Assembly: GCA_020025915.1 (NCBI GenBank)
Contig: JAHHRH010000015.1
Coordinates: 1-32,268, forward strand
DNA: 32,268 nt
Direction: 5' to 3'
Origin: Sutterella sp.
Lineage (GTDB): Bacteria > Pseudomonadota > Gammaproteobacteria > Burkholderiales > Burkholderiaceae_F
Both the position numbers and the translations under genes were made by a program. This document shows, piece after piece, positions 8,625 to 16,429 of the stretch (positions are counted from its first letter, which is position 1; each line of letters starts with the position of its first letter). A model generated the notes under the pieces. That model ran no database searches, was not told the origin of the DNA, and was given only the letters and a program-made list of their open reading frames with translations.

Positions 8625-8843
8625 ATGTCCACCAAACTTAACGACATAATCGTCTGCCCCATTTGCAAGGGTTCTTTACTCAAGGGCGACGGTGAACGTG
8701 CCGAACTCATTTGCCATCGTTGCAAATTCGCTTATGAAATTCGTCACGACATTCCCGTCATGCTTCGCAATGCTGCCCGCGAACTCACGGACCACGAAGC
8801 ACAACACTACAGCGATCGCGCTAGCAAACTCGATCCCAAGTGA
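8625..8843 (+). CDS. Trm112-like zinc-binding protein (YcaR family)
   Basis: A 72-residue protein with two cysteine pairs, CPICKG near residue 11 and CHRCKF near residue 29, the zinc-ribbon pattern of the Trm112/UPF0434 family. In eukaryotes and archaea Trm112 is a small partner that stabilises tRNA and rRNA methyltransferases; the bacterial role is poorly defined. The start ATG is preceded by ATAGGGA at a slightly long spacing. It ends only 7 bases before kdsB, and this pairing is widely conserved in proteobacteria, so the two are co-transcribed. The sequence lacks any catalytic domain. Confidence 0.9.
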   Translation: MSTKLNDIIVCPICKGSLLKGDGERAELICHRCKFAYEIRHDIPVMLRNAARELTDHEAQHYSDRASKLDPK

Positions 8844-8850
8844 GGCTTTC

Positions 8851-9624
8851 ATGTCCTTTACTGTAATCATTCCTGCACGACTCAAGTCTTCGCGTCTGCC
8901 GAATAAACCTTTAGCAGACATCGGAGGCAAACCCATGATTGTCCGCGTCGCTGAACGTGCCCTTCAATGTGGTGCGCATCGTGTCGTGGTTGCGGTTGAT
9001 GATGCGACAGTCGCTCAAGTTTGTGAAGCTGAAAGGCTGACCGTCATCATGACGGATCCTCATCATCCGACAGGGACCGATCGGCTAGCTGAAGCGGTTG
9101 AAAAAATTGGCCTCGCCGATGATGAAATCGTGGTGAATTTGCAGGGAGATGAACCTTTAATGCCGCTGAATGTCATTCGTGACGTCGCGGACTTATTGGC
9201 CTCTCGCCCAGATTGCGCCATAGCTACCGCAGCACACACGATTCACGACGTGGAAAGCTTTTTTAATCCCAATGTCGTGAAAGTCATCTTAGACGATCGT
9301 GGGACGGCTCTCACCTTCTCTCGCGCGCCGATTCCATGGCCGCGCGACCATTTTCGTGAAACCCGTGAAACGTTGCCAGAAGGTTTTGCACCTTTACATC
9401 ACTTAGGGCTCTACGCCTATCGAGCCGGTTTTCTTCGTCGCTTCCCAACCTTGGCTCAAGCACCGCTTGAAAAGCTCGAAAGCCTGGAACAGTTGCGAGC
9501 CCTCTACTATGGTGAACGCATTGCGGTCATGGTGCTCGACGAAGCATTACCCGCTGGCGTTGATACCGCCGAAGATCTTGAACGTGTCCGTCAGGCCTAT
9601 GCCCAAGGTGCTATTGAATATTAG
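8851..9624 (+). CDS. kdsB: 3-deoxy-manno-octulosonate cytidylyltransferase (CMP-Kdo synthetase)
   Basis: Activates Kdo with CTP to give CMP-Kdo for attachment to lipid A in the cytoplasm. The nucleotide-binding start IIPARLKSSRLPNKPLADI, then HPTGTDRLAEA, the metal-binding NLQGDEPLM and FSRAPIPWPRD, are all standard KdsB motifs. Length is 257 residues, normal for the family. The open frame begins earlier, at 8692, inside the Trm112-like gene, but ATG 8851 sits behind TGAGG and directly starts the conserved domain. Together with lpxK it links this locus to lipopolysaccharide core synthesis. Confidence 0.97.
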   Translation: MSFTVIIPARLKSSRLPNKPLADIGGKPMIVRVAERALQCGAHRVVVAVDDATVAQVCEAERLTVIMTDPHHPTGTDRLAEAVEKIGLADDEIVVNLQGDEPLMPLNVIRDVADLLASRPDCAIATAAHTIHDVESFFNPNVVKVILDDRGTALTFSRAPIPWPRDHFRETRETLPEGFAPLHHLGLYAYRAGFLRRFPTLAQAPLEKLESLEQLRALYYGERIAVMVLDEALPAGVDTAEDLERVRQAYAQGAIEY

Positions 9625-9776
9625 CGCTTTGTTTTCGACACGATTCGGGCTAAAATTTCTTTATTACCCGTCGTTCTCCTGACATTTGTCACGTGGATTG
9701 TCACCCGTTCCCCCGAACCCCAACAATCCACATCGAGCACGACGTCATTCATTCTTATAATCGAAGGAGCATTCCC

Positions 9777-10430
9777 ATGCGTCTGATTCTGATTGGGCCT
9801 CCTGGTGCCGGTAAGGGTACCCAGGCCAAGTTCATCTGCGAAAAGTTCGGCATTCCCCAGATTTCCACGGGTGACATGTTGCGCGCCGCCGTCAAGGCTG
9901 GTACGCCGCTCGGTTTGGCCGCCAAAGCTGTGATGGACAAGGGGCAGCTCGTCTCTGATGACATCATTATCGGCCTCGTGAAGGATCGTCTTGCTCAGCC
10001 TGACGCTGTTAATGGCGCCCTCTTTGACGGTTTTCCCCGTACGATTCCTCAGGCTGAAGCCCTGAAGGATGCTGGTATCCCAATCGACTTCGTGCTCGAA
10101 ATCCAGGTGCCTGACGCTGAAATCGTTGAACGTATGTCTGGTCGTCGTGTTGATCCGGTCTCTGGTCGCACGTACCACATCAAGTACAACCCGCCAAAGG
10201 TTGAAGGTAAGGACGACGTCACGGGCGATCCGCTCATCCAACGTGACGACGACCGTGAAGAAGTGGTTCGCAACCGCCTCGAGGTTTACCACAACCAGAC
10301 GGAAGCCTTGGTGGGCTTCTATCGTGGTCTCGCCGAATCTGGCGACACGACCGCACCGCAGTACCGTGCCATCTCTGGTCTCGGTGCCATCGATGCCATT
10401 ACTGCTCGCGTCTTTGAAGCTTTGAAGTAA
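9777..10430 (+). CDS. adk: Adenylate kinase
   Basis: Interconverts ATP plus AMP and two ADP in the cytoplasm. The P-loop GPPGAGKGT is at residues 7-15, the AMP-binding DGFPRT at 84-89, and a full-length LID domain spans about residues 122-160 (RRVDPVSGRTYHIKYNPP). The LID has no zinc-binding cysteines, as usual for Gram-negative enzymes. It has 217 residues. ATG 9777 has an ideal GAAGGAG site; the upstream extension of the frame is not conserved. A TATAAT at 9756-9761 lies very close to the ribosome-binding site, suggesting a short leader if it is used. The codon use looks more biased than in the neighbours, fitting high expression. Confidence 0.98.
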   Translation: MRLILIGPPGAGKGTQAKFICEKFGIPQISTGDMLRAAVKAGTPLGLAAKAVMDKGQLVSDDIIIGLVKDRLAQPDAVNGALFDGFPRTIPQAEALKDAGIPIDFVLEIQVPDAEIVERMSGRRVDPVSGRTYHIKYNPPKVEGKDDVTGDPLIQRDDDREEVVRNRLEVYHNQTEALVGFYRGLAESGDTTAPQYRAISGLGAIDAITARVFEALK

Positions 10431-10454
10431 TTCTTTAAAGTTCACTGAACCATG

Positions 10455-10496
10455 AACCCGGAGTTTTTCGAAACTTCGGGTTTTCTTTTGATAAAA
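10455..10496 (+). terminator. Intrinsic terminator after adk
   Basis: AACCCGGAGTTT, TTCG tetraloop and AAACTTCGGGTT make a near-perfect 12-bp stem, followed by TTCTTTTG. It cleanly ends the plus-strand operon before the Fur-box region. Confidence 0.9.
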
Positions 10497-10539
10497 ATCA
10501 AACTTTTGTCGAATTCCGACCGTTTTCCTTCTTTTTTAT

Positions 10540-10558
10540 ATTGATAATCATTCTCATT
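10540..10558 (+). promoter_or_regulatory. Fur-box-like operator
   Basis: TGATAATCATTCTCA at 10542-10556 fits the 7-1-7 Fur consensus (TGATAAT-C-ATTATCA) at 14 of 15 positions. A TATACA -10-like hexamer follows at 10567-10572, so an iron-loaded Fur dimer here would cover the promoter. The transcript controlled would be the structured RNA downstream, and the dehydrogenase gene beyond if polymerase reads through. Confidence 0.65.
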
Positions 10559-10578
10559 TATGGCAATATACATTCAAC

Positions 10579-10722
10579 GATAACGCAACGCAGTCTTCCA
10601 CCAGGGTTACGGGGGTCACCCGGAAGCTGTGCTCTCAGAAAGGTCTCTCCTACTTTTTGAGTTGCGTAATTGGGGGTCTGAAGAGGTGGATGCATCGTGC
10701 AGGTGCATCCACCTTTGTTTTA
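10579..10722 (+). ncRNA. Candidate Fur-regulated small RNA or attenuating leader
   Basis: Between the Fur box and a strong terminator lie about 140 nt with no plausible coding frame. Visible structure: ACGCAAC (10583-10589) pairs exactly with GTTGCGT (10661-10667). Inside this arm are a CTTCC...GGAAG hairpin around 10595-10625 and a CTCA-GAAAGG...TTTTTGAG hairpin around 10632-10660. I do not recognise a known family: it lacks 6S, SRP and tmRNA hallmarks. A Fur box plus a short terminated RNA is the layout of RyhB, PrrF and NrrF small RNAs. Alternatively it is a leader that attenuates the dehydrogenase gene 44 bases downstream. The 5' end is inferred from the -10 position. Confidence 0.5.
10684..10722 (+). 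terminator. Strong intrinsic terminator before the dehydrogenase gene
   Basis: AGGTGGATGCA and TGCATCCACCT form a perfect 11-bp stem around a 9-base loop, followed by TTGTTTT. The reverse strand has no U-run, so it terminates plus-strand transcription coming from the Fur-box promoter. Confidence 0.88.
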
Positions 10723-10765
10723 TAGGTATGATGAATAGAACGTCCATCATCGTGGGAGACCTAAA

Positions 10766-12193
10766 TTGTTCACCGGTTCCGTTCAAAAAGCGCTTAATAC
10801 CCTCGAAACTCAGCTTGGAAGAGCTGTCGTGATCACTGATCCGGTTGAAGTTGCCAATGCGGCTCTTGATGGTCGAGGGCGCCGTCAAGGGCGAGCCATT
10901 GCGCTCGTGCGCCCCGGTTCCACTGAGGATGTGGTGACAGTCCTCAAGGTTGCGACTCAACATCAACTCATCGTGATCACCCAAGGGGGCAACACCAGTA
11001 ACGTTGGGGGTGCAACCCCTGAACCCAATGCCCCAGACGAAGAAGCTGAACGTACGCTGATTCTGCAGCTAAGCCGTATGAACCGCATTCTTGAGGTAGA
11101 TCCCATTAATAACACCATGCGCGTTGAAGCAGGTGTCATTTTGCAAGATGCACAAGATGCCGCGGCCAAAGTAGGGCGCCTTCTTGCCCTTTCACTAGCC
11201 GCTGAAGGGTCTTGCCAAATGGGCGGGGTCATTGCTACAAATGCAGGCGGTGTACACGTATTGCGCTATGGGATGGCACGCCGCCAAGTCCTAGGTCTCA
11301 AAGTTGTCACCGCAACGGGGGAGGTTTTAGACCTCATGCGTGGCTTACGTAAAGACAACGCGGGTTACAGCCTCAAAGACCTCTTTGTGGGGTCAGAAGG
11401 CACATTAGGCATTATCACAGAAGCGATTTTGACCATTGAACCCATGCCGCGCGCTATAGTCTCTGCTTGGGTGACACCTGCGTCGCTTGACCATGTTGAG
11501 CCCCTTTTTGAAGCCTTAGAAACTGCTTGTGGCCCAGGACTCACTGCCTTTGAACTCATTGGCCGAGCCCCCTTAGCGTCACTCGAAGCGATCACGGGGC
11601 TTACCCCCCCTATTGAAGTTGCCGATTGGCAAGTCCTCTTAGACCTTTCTGATTGGCAACTCGACACCGCTGAGGTCGCCCAACGTCTCGAAGAGATTCT
11701 CACCCCGCTTTTAGAGCAGGGCATCATCACAAACGGTGCGGTGACTTATGACGAATCGGACCGTGAAGCGTTCTGGCAATGTCGCGAAACGATTCCTTCA
11801 GCCGTCAAGCGCCAAGGAGGTAACGTCAAACATGACATCAGCGTCCCTCGCTCACAGCTGACAACGTTTATTACGGACACTGTGGAAGCATTGCAAAACG
11901 CATTCCCAGGCGTTGAACCGAGTATCTTTGGCCACTTTGGGGACGGTAACCTTCACTTTAATGTAGGGCCTGGCGCCGTAGCTTTTCCTCACGAAGAAGC
12001 GATTCACCGCATAGTGCATGACCGCGTGCTTGCCGTTGGGGGTTCGATTGCCGCTGAGCACGGGGTAGGTAGTCTTAAAACTGACGAACTTGCTCGCACG
12101 AAGTCGCCCGAAGAGCTCGCAGCTTTTCGGGCCCTGAAACTCGCCTTTGACCCAGACAATCGTCTGAACCCTGGTCGCATGATTCGTTTGTGA
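10766..12193 (+). CDS. FAD-linked D-2-hydroxyacid dehydrogenase (GlcD/Dld/D2HGDH family)
   Basis: Flavoprotein that oxidises a D-2-hydroxyacid, such as D-lactate, D-2-hydroxyglutarate or glycolate; the exact substrate cannot be read from sequence. An N-terminal FAD-binding domain shows ALVRPGSTEDV, ITQGGNTSNVGGA, GGVIATNAGGVHVLRYG and GSEGTLGIITEA. The C-terminal oxidase domain shows HFGDGNLHFNVGPG and GGSIAAEHGVGSLKTDEL, the latter carrying the flavin-side histidine region. Length is 475 residues, normal for single-subunit members. The start codon is TTG at 10766, with GGGAGA seven bases upstream; no better in-frame ATG exists before the domain. Its stop is 8 bases before the next gene, so they are co-transcribed. 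It lies behind the Fur box and terminator, so iron or attenuation control is possible. Confidence 0.88.
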   Translation: MFTGSVQKALNTLETQLGRAVVITDPVEVANAALDGRGRRQGRAIALVRPGSTEDVVTVLKVATQHQLIVITQGGNTSNVGGATPEPNAPDEEAERTLILQLSRMNRILEVDPINNTMRVEAGVILQDAQDAAAKVGRLLALSLAAEGSCQMGGVIATNAGGVHVLRYGMARRQVLGLKVVTATGEVLDLMRGLRKDNAGYSLKDLFVGSEGTLGIITEAILTIEPMPRAIVSAWVTPASLDHVEPLFEALETACGPGLTAFELIGRAPLASLEAITGLTPPIEVADWQVLLDLSDWQLDTAEVAQRLEEILTPLLEQGIITNGAVTYDESDREAFWQCRETIPSAVKRQGGNVKHDISVPRSQLTTFITDTVEALQNAFPGVEPSIFGHFGDGNLHFNVGPGAVAFPHEEAIHRIVHDRVLAVGGSIAAEHGVGSLKTDELARTKSPEELAAFRALKLAFDPDNRLNPGRMIRL

Positions 12194-12201
12194 GGTTGAG
12201 C

Positions 12202-13932
12202 ATGCCGTTACCGCCCGCTTACAACGATCGCGCTCAACAATTTTTCGATCGGTACGAAGCGCAAGAAACTTCCGACATTCAACGACTTCTTGCCCGCTGG
12301 ATTCCTGCTGGAACGGACGTCTTAGAGCTTGGCTGTGGATCTGGGCGCGATGCACGTTTTTTAGCTCAATTAGGCGCCAACGTCATTGCAACGGACGGTA
12401 GTGAGGCGCTCTTAAACCTCGCTCAACTACACGACGATGGTTCGACTCATCTGCGTTTTGCGTCCCTTCCCCTACCACCCTCACCCTCAGACAAAACTGC
12501 TTTAGCGCAACACATCTCCACACCGAACCACAAAGTTCGCGCGGTCTATACCTGTGGTGTCTTACAGCACCTCACTGACCATGAGCTTCACGAAACCGTT
12601 CGCTTTATCAACCAAATCACAGATGAGCAGGGCCTTGTCATTCTGATCGTACCTTTAAACCATCAAGGAGAGCCCGATCGGCAAACCTTTACGCGTGAAA
12701 AATACGACTACATTCAGTCCTTTGAGCGTATTGGGTTTCGACTTGCAGACAGCCATTTAACGGATGACGCGGGCACCCCTGGCTTTACTTGCACTTGGGC
12801 AACCTTTGTCTTTTTGCGTGAAACGGGTAGCCAACGTGCAAATCAACGTTTTCGTCGCATCCTTGAAAACGATGCCAAAACTGCCACTTATAAATTGGCG
12901 CTCTTACGAGCACTGTGCGACATCAATCGTACCATGCCACGCTTAGTTCGCTTTGAAAACGATGAAGCCCTCATCCCAGTAGGACTCATTGCCGAACGTT
13001 GGATCAGAGATTATTGGCAATTGGCAAAAGGCGGCTATATGCCTCGCCAAATCCATCAAGGTCGCCAATTAGGTTTTGAGGTCGCCCTTCAAGCCGTCAT
13101 GACGCATTGTGCGCAAAGCTACAGCCTCTTTGAAGAACTCTTAAATCAACCGACTCGTAACGACGCGCTAAACCAATGCATCACCACACTCTTTGATAAC
13201 GTGGTCACAACGCTGTTTAAGGGTCCCGTGCAATACATCACCGAGGATGACAAGCCTATTTTTCATCGCGCTCAAGTACGGTTATCGAAACGTGCACTCC
13301 AGACTGACCGCCGTTCACTATTCACTCGTTATGGCGACCTGGCTTTTCCTGCCGAACTTTGGCTCGAACTCACACGCATCGCACCTTGGCTTGAAGACAG
13401 TATCGTCCTTGAGTGGGCGAAACTCTCAGCGAGATTTGAAAGCCTCTCCACAGCAATTCAAACGCCCCTAACCATGGCCAACATTGTCGTACGCTTAATG
13501 CCTAGCGACACCGCAAGAGATACAAGCTTTGCGCAATCAATCTACCATCACGCCCTCGCAACCGATGGCCTTCACTGTATTTGGAGTGGCCGAGAGCTCA
13601 CTGCCAACACCATGGCTGTTGATCACGTCCTACCTTGGGCACGGTTTCACAATAACCACCTATGGAATTTGATGCCGACACATCGTCAATCCAATGGGCA
13701 AAAGTCCGATGCCATACCATCATGCGATGGTCTTTATGATGCACGCGCTGAAATTCATGCTAATTGGCATCGTCTATATGACGCTTCACCACAGCGTTTT
13801 CTGATTGAGGCCGAATGGTCACTGACACGAACGCCATTGCCAACCACTCAATGGGAGATTCCATTATTTGACGCGCTTTTAGAGACCGCAGACATATCTG
13901 CTAACCAACTTCAAGCCACAAGATGGCCGTGA
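12202..13932 (+). CDS. SAM-dependent methyltransferase fused to HNH endonuclease
   Basis: A 576-residue two-domain protein. Residues about 1-205 form a class I methyltransferase: motif I LELGCGSGRD at 41-50, the acidic ATDGSEALL next strand, and GVLQHLTDHEL. It lacks the NPPY/DPPY motif of adenine or N4-cytosine DNA methylases and a PCQ cysteine motif, so it looks more like a small-molecule or unusual methylase. A helical middle region (about 215-420) follows. The C-terminal HNH nuclease shows HCIWSGREL near 458, the VDHVLPW motif near 473, LWNL near 487 and N-x-x-K near 498. The zinc-type cysteine pairs are absent. ATG 12202 has GAGG six bases upstream. It follows the dehydrogenase by 8 bases. 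Function is unknown; nucleic-acid modification and cleavage in defence is a guess. Confidence 0.8.
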   Translation: MPLPPAYNDRAQQFFDRYEAQETSDIQRLLARWIPAGTDVLELGCGSGRDARFLAQLGANVIATDGSEALLNLAQLHDDGSTHLRFASLPLPPSPSDKTALAQHISTPNHKVRAVYTCGVLQHLTDHELHETVRFINQITDEQGLVILIVPLNHQGEPDRQTFTREKYDYIQSFERIGFRLADSHLTDDAGTPGFTCTWATFVFLRETGSQRANQRFRRILENDAKTATYKLALLRALCDINRTMPRLVRFENDEALIPVGLIAERWIRDYWQLAKGGYMPRQIHQGRQLGFEVALQAVMTHCAQSYSLFEELLNQPTRNDALNQCITTLFDNVVTTLFKGPVQYITEDDKPIFHRAQVRLSKRALQTDRRSLFTRYGDLAFPAELWLELTRIAPWLEDSIVLEWAKLSARFESLSTAIQTPLTMANIVVRLMPSDTARDTSFAQSIYHHALATDGLHCIWSGRELTANTMAVDHVLPWARFHNNHLWNLMPTHRQSNGQKSDAIPSCDGLYDARAEIHANWHRLYDASPQRFLIEAEWSLTRTPLPTTQWEIPLFDALLETADISANQLQATRWP

Positions 13933-14004
13933 TATTGCTATGCTCAACTAACTATTCCAATATCACATTTAGATCGTTGACCAACCTACGAGGCAATCAA
14001 GCAC

Positions 14005-15318
14005 ATGTCCGTACTTCTTACTCGACGTACACTCCTTGGTTCCATGAGCGCTGCTGCAGCGCTTTGGTTAACCGGCTGTGCCACCAATCAACCCGTTGAA
14101 GAACCTGCCAAACCGGCAACCTTTACCCATCTCGGACCGAGAGCAGCCCCTGCCACGCCGACCTTAGCTAAACGTATCCCGATGCCTGTCGTCGATGCCT
14201 TTAAGGGGGATGGCGTCTTTTTCTTTGCTGACGACGAAGGTGCGCAATTCCGTATTACTGATCTCATTCGAGAAAATAACGCTTATCCCGTGGTCGAAGA
14301 CTATCGCTTCGGCAAACCCCATGGTTTCACTTGGGGATCGGGGGCAGTGGGTGTAATGCGTGACGGTCAACGGTTACCCCCAGAAAAGCCTATTCTGCTA
14401 CGCCCTGAAGGCGACCACGTTGTTATCGTGTTTGATGGCTCTAAGCACATGGAGCTTCACGTCACCCTCGAAGCTTACGACGTCTCCAATCACGAAATTC
14501 GTGACTATTTACGCACCCGCGGCAATATGCCGACGAATGCCGCTTTATTTATGGGTGAAGAGCGTTTCCCTGAAGGCAGTATTGCCTATGCCACGACTCT
14601 CTGGGTTAAACAGAACGAATTGCTTGCAACGAGTGCCACCGCCTTTACGGGCTCTGACACGATTGAAGCTTTTTCACAGCGCTTTACCAAAGAAACGCCT
14701 TATTGCCTTAACGTATTACCTGGCAACGGCGTACAACCTATTGGCTTACGCTTTACGAAAGCCATCCAAAAGAAAACCGTACGCAAAAATCGCCGTAGTC
14801 ATCCCGTAGAAGCTGAACAAACAGGTCACGTGAAGGTCTACCAAACGAAGCCAGGCACCATTTTCTGTCAACGTAAAACCCCTGATGCCATCGGTGAAGC
14901 GCAATGGCATCTTCACTACGTCAACGGTACCCGTACGCTAACGTTTACCTTCTCGGACCAAATTGACCCATTGAGCATCGGGCTCATGACGGCCAATCAA
15001 ACGAATTTGCTTCCAGCCTTTGCTGAAGAAAAAACGGATAAGCGTAATGGTCGACGCGTGATTCCTGCGATTTTGTGGCTCAAAGATAGGCCCATTCGCG
15101 ATAGTCAATATCGCTTTAACAAAACTGCAGCCAAAGCCATTGCCGATGCGATCAAAGCGTCTCGTCCTAAACGCGAAGCATGGGAACAGGCAAACGAAAG
15201 CGAAGTCACTCGACGAGCTCGTGCCTTGCAAGCCCGTAAGGCCGCTACCGCTGAAGCCAAACGTGCCAAAGCTACGAAGGCTAAACAGCATCCAAAGCGT
15301 ACGACACAACGTCAATAA
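14005..15318 (+). CDS. Tat-type lipoprotein of unknown function
   Basis: A 437-residue protein I do not recognise. Its N-terminus carries twin arginines (TRRTLL, residues 6-11), a hydrophobic stretch and a lipobox LTGC with Cys25. It is therefore probably exported, by Tat or Sec, and lipidated, ending in the periplasm or outer-membrane leaflet. A proline-rich linker follows to about residue 60. The mature part is mixed alpha/beta by eye, with no catalytic motif I can name. The last 50 residues are very basic and alanine-rich (KAATAEAKRAKATKAKQ), suggesting binding to nucleic acid, phosphate-rich polymer or peptidoglycan-associated partners; this is inference. It starts at an ATG with CGAGG about 10 bases upstream, 72 bases after the methyltransferase-HNH gene, and may share its transcript. 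Confidence 0.7.
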   Translation: MSVLLTRRTLLGSMSAAAALWLTGCATNQPVEEPAKPATFTHLGPRAAPATPTLAKRIPMPVVDAFKGDGVFFFADDEGAQFRITDLIRENNAYPVVEDYRFGKPHGFTWGSGAVGVMRDGQRLPPEKPILLRPEGDHVVIVFDGSKHMELHVTLEAYDVSNHEIRDYLRTRGNMPTNAALFMGEERFPEGSIAYATTLWVKQNELLATSATAFTGSDTIEAFSQRFTKETPYCLNVLPGNGVQPIGLRFTKAIQKKTVRKNRRSHPVEAEQTGHVKVYQTKPGTIFCQRKTPDAIGEAQWHLHYVNGTRTLTFTFSDQIDPLSIGLMTANQTNLLPAFAEEKTDKRNGRRVIPAILWLKDRPIRDSQYRFNKTAAKAIADAIKASRPKREAWEQANESEVTRRARALQARKAATAEAKRAKATKAKQHPKRTTQRQ

Positions 15319-15337
15319 CGCCTAGTCATCATTGAGT

Positions 15338-15368
15338 AGGAGGCGTGGAATTAGTTTCCACGCCTCCT
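15338..15368 (+). repeat. Perfect 13-bp inverted repeat, probably a decapitated terminator
   Basis: AGGAGGCGTGGAA and TTCCACGCCTCCT form a perfect stem around a 5-base loop, 20 bases after the lipoprotein stop codon. The position and GC-rich stem fit an intrinsic terminator, but no U-run follows on either strand. The IS3-like element begins immediately behind the stem, so its insertion or a linked deletion probably removed the U-run. Confidence 0.75.
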
Positions 15369-15406
15369 CTAGGGTAGGGGCGAAATTTGGATCTGATGAT
15401 TTCGAG

Positions 15407-16130
15407 TTAAAAGTCCACCCCTTGAGCATGGTTGTGTAGCTGTACTTCATAGTCAAGAGGGCTCATCATGTTAATTGTCAAGTGTGGTCTCTTCGTATTA
15501 TAGATATTGATCCAGTTGATGACGGTTTCAACAGCATCCACATAGCGGTCAAACCGTTTTCTGCCAATGAGAGTTTCGCGCTTCAAAGAACTCCATATAA
15601 CCTCACCTGGCACGTTATCCCAACACTGCCCGACCTCGCTCATTGAACATAGCATATCAAGGTGTTTGGAAACGACGAGAGCAATACTGAGTACCTCGTA
15701 ATGGTTCCAGCTACTACCTTCTCACCACGTGTTTCTACAGCCATGTTAAGCAAAAACAAGCGATACAGTCATGGATGTATCTATAGCCCATCCCAAAATT
15801 CGCCAGCTACCAAGATCTATAACTGTAGCTAGGAACGCCCATCCATCAGGTGTTGGCAAGTATGTAATATCGCTTACCCAAGCTCGGTTTAGAACCCCAG
15901 GAGCAAAATCCCATTTCAAGAGATTGAGATACACAGGATATCCGATCTCTTCTCGGATGATCTTTGCTTGCCCTAGTAACGTTTCTGAAGATACGATCTT
16001 TTTCTTGTGCGAGGGTGTGATTTTGCGTTTTTTTCCAGCTGTGATAGCCGCTAACACTAACCTCCAGTATCTGACATCTCAGGCTTATCGGAATCCCTCT
16101 CTGTTCAATGTCACCAAGGGACTCCTTAAT
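15407..16130 (-). pseudogene. IS3-family transposase OrfB remnant (broken, internal deletion)
   Basis: Pieces of the DDE transposase lie in different frames. A start piece (RYAFIKESLGDI...SLRCQILEVSVSGYHSW) is near 16110-16020. The catalytic core (RAWVSDITYLPTPDGW...LATVIDLGSWRILGW) is near 15900-15790, with its first Asp in SDITY. The C-terminal end (SMSEVGQCWDNVPGE...YNTKRPHLTINMMSPLDYE) is near 15650-15420. The HTH_21-like segment normally between the start and the core is largely missing, and the second-Asp region (HSDRGSQY in intact members) has decayed to GTITRY. It is non-functional. Confidence 0.85.
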
Positions 16131-16400
16131 AAAGGCGTACCTCAGAGCCCGTTTTTCGAGAGGTACGCCGCGAATTTTTTAATAGCAAAATCTCTGCACG
16201 GGCTTTCTGGAGTTCTGCACGCAAACGAGCGGTTTCTGCTTGTTCAGCGGTTACAGAATCGTGTTTGTCTGACATGACTGTTTAACACAACTGTACAAAG
16301 TCTTAAGGCTTATATTGAGCTCTTCAGCCACAGAGGTTGCAGGACGATGTTCGTCCACAACTAGCTTGGTTGCGTTGATGCGAAATTCTTTGGTGTACAT
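16089..16400 (-). pseudogene. IS3-family transposase OrfA remnant
   Basis: From the ATG at 16400 the minus strand reads YTKEFRINATKLVV and TSVAEELNISLKTLYS, the helix-turn-helix start of IS3 OrfA. This frame stops at 16251. A shifted frame continues with MSDKHDSVTAEQAETARLRAEL and then LQKARAEILLLKN, the leucine-zipper end of OrfA. At least one frameshift breaks the gene, so no functional OrfA can be made. Confidence 0.8.
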
Positions 16401-16429
16401 TGCTATCAGATCTATTTTTCGTACCCTCA

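Larger units (their letters stand above)
15370..16429 (-). mobile_element. Decayed IS3-family insertion sequence
   Basis: About 1.06 kb, bounded by imperfect terminal inverted repeats: AGGGTA...CGAAATTTGGATCTGAT on the left (15371-15397) and its counterpart, read on the minus strand as TGAGGGTACGAAAAATAGATCTGAT, on the right (16405-16429). It carries remnants of OrfA and OrfB in several frames. It is shorter than intact IS3 members (1.2-1.5 kb), has frameshifts, and lacks part of the middle of OrfB. No perfect target-site duplication is visible (CTC or TCT on the left, TCC on the right), as expected if a deletion occurred beside one end. It is almost certainly immobile unless a transposase is supplied from elsewhere. 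Confidence 0.8.

Noticed and set aside
10629..10832. 67-codon frame over the Fur-regulated RNA
   Set aside because: It runs through a strong terminator and into the dehydrogenase gene in another frame, with no ribosome-binding site.
12202..13932. Interpretation as a standard type II restriction-modification enzyme
   Set aside because: The methyltransferase domain lacks the catalytic motif of DNA adenine or cytosine methylases, so only a general methyltransferase-nuclease call is supported.
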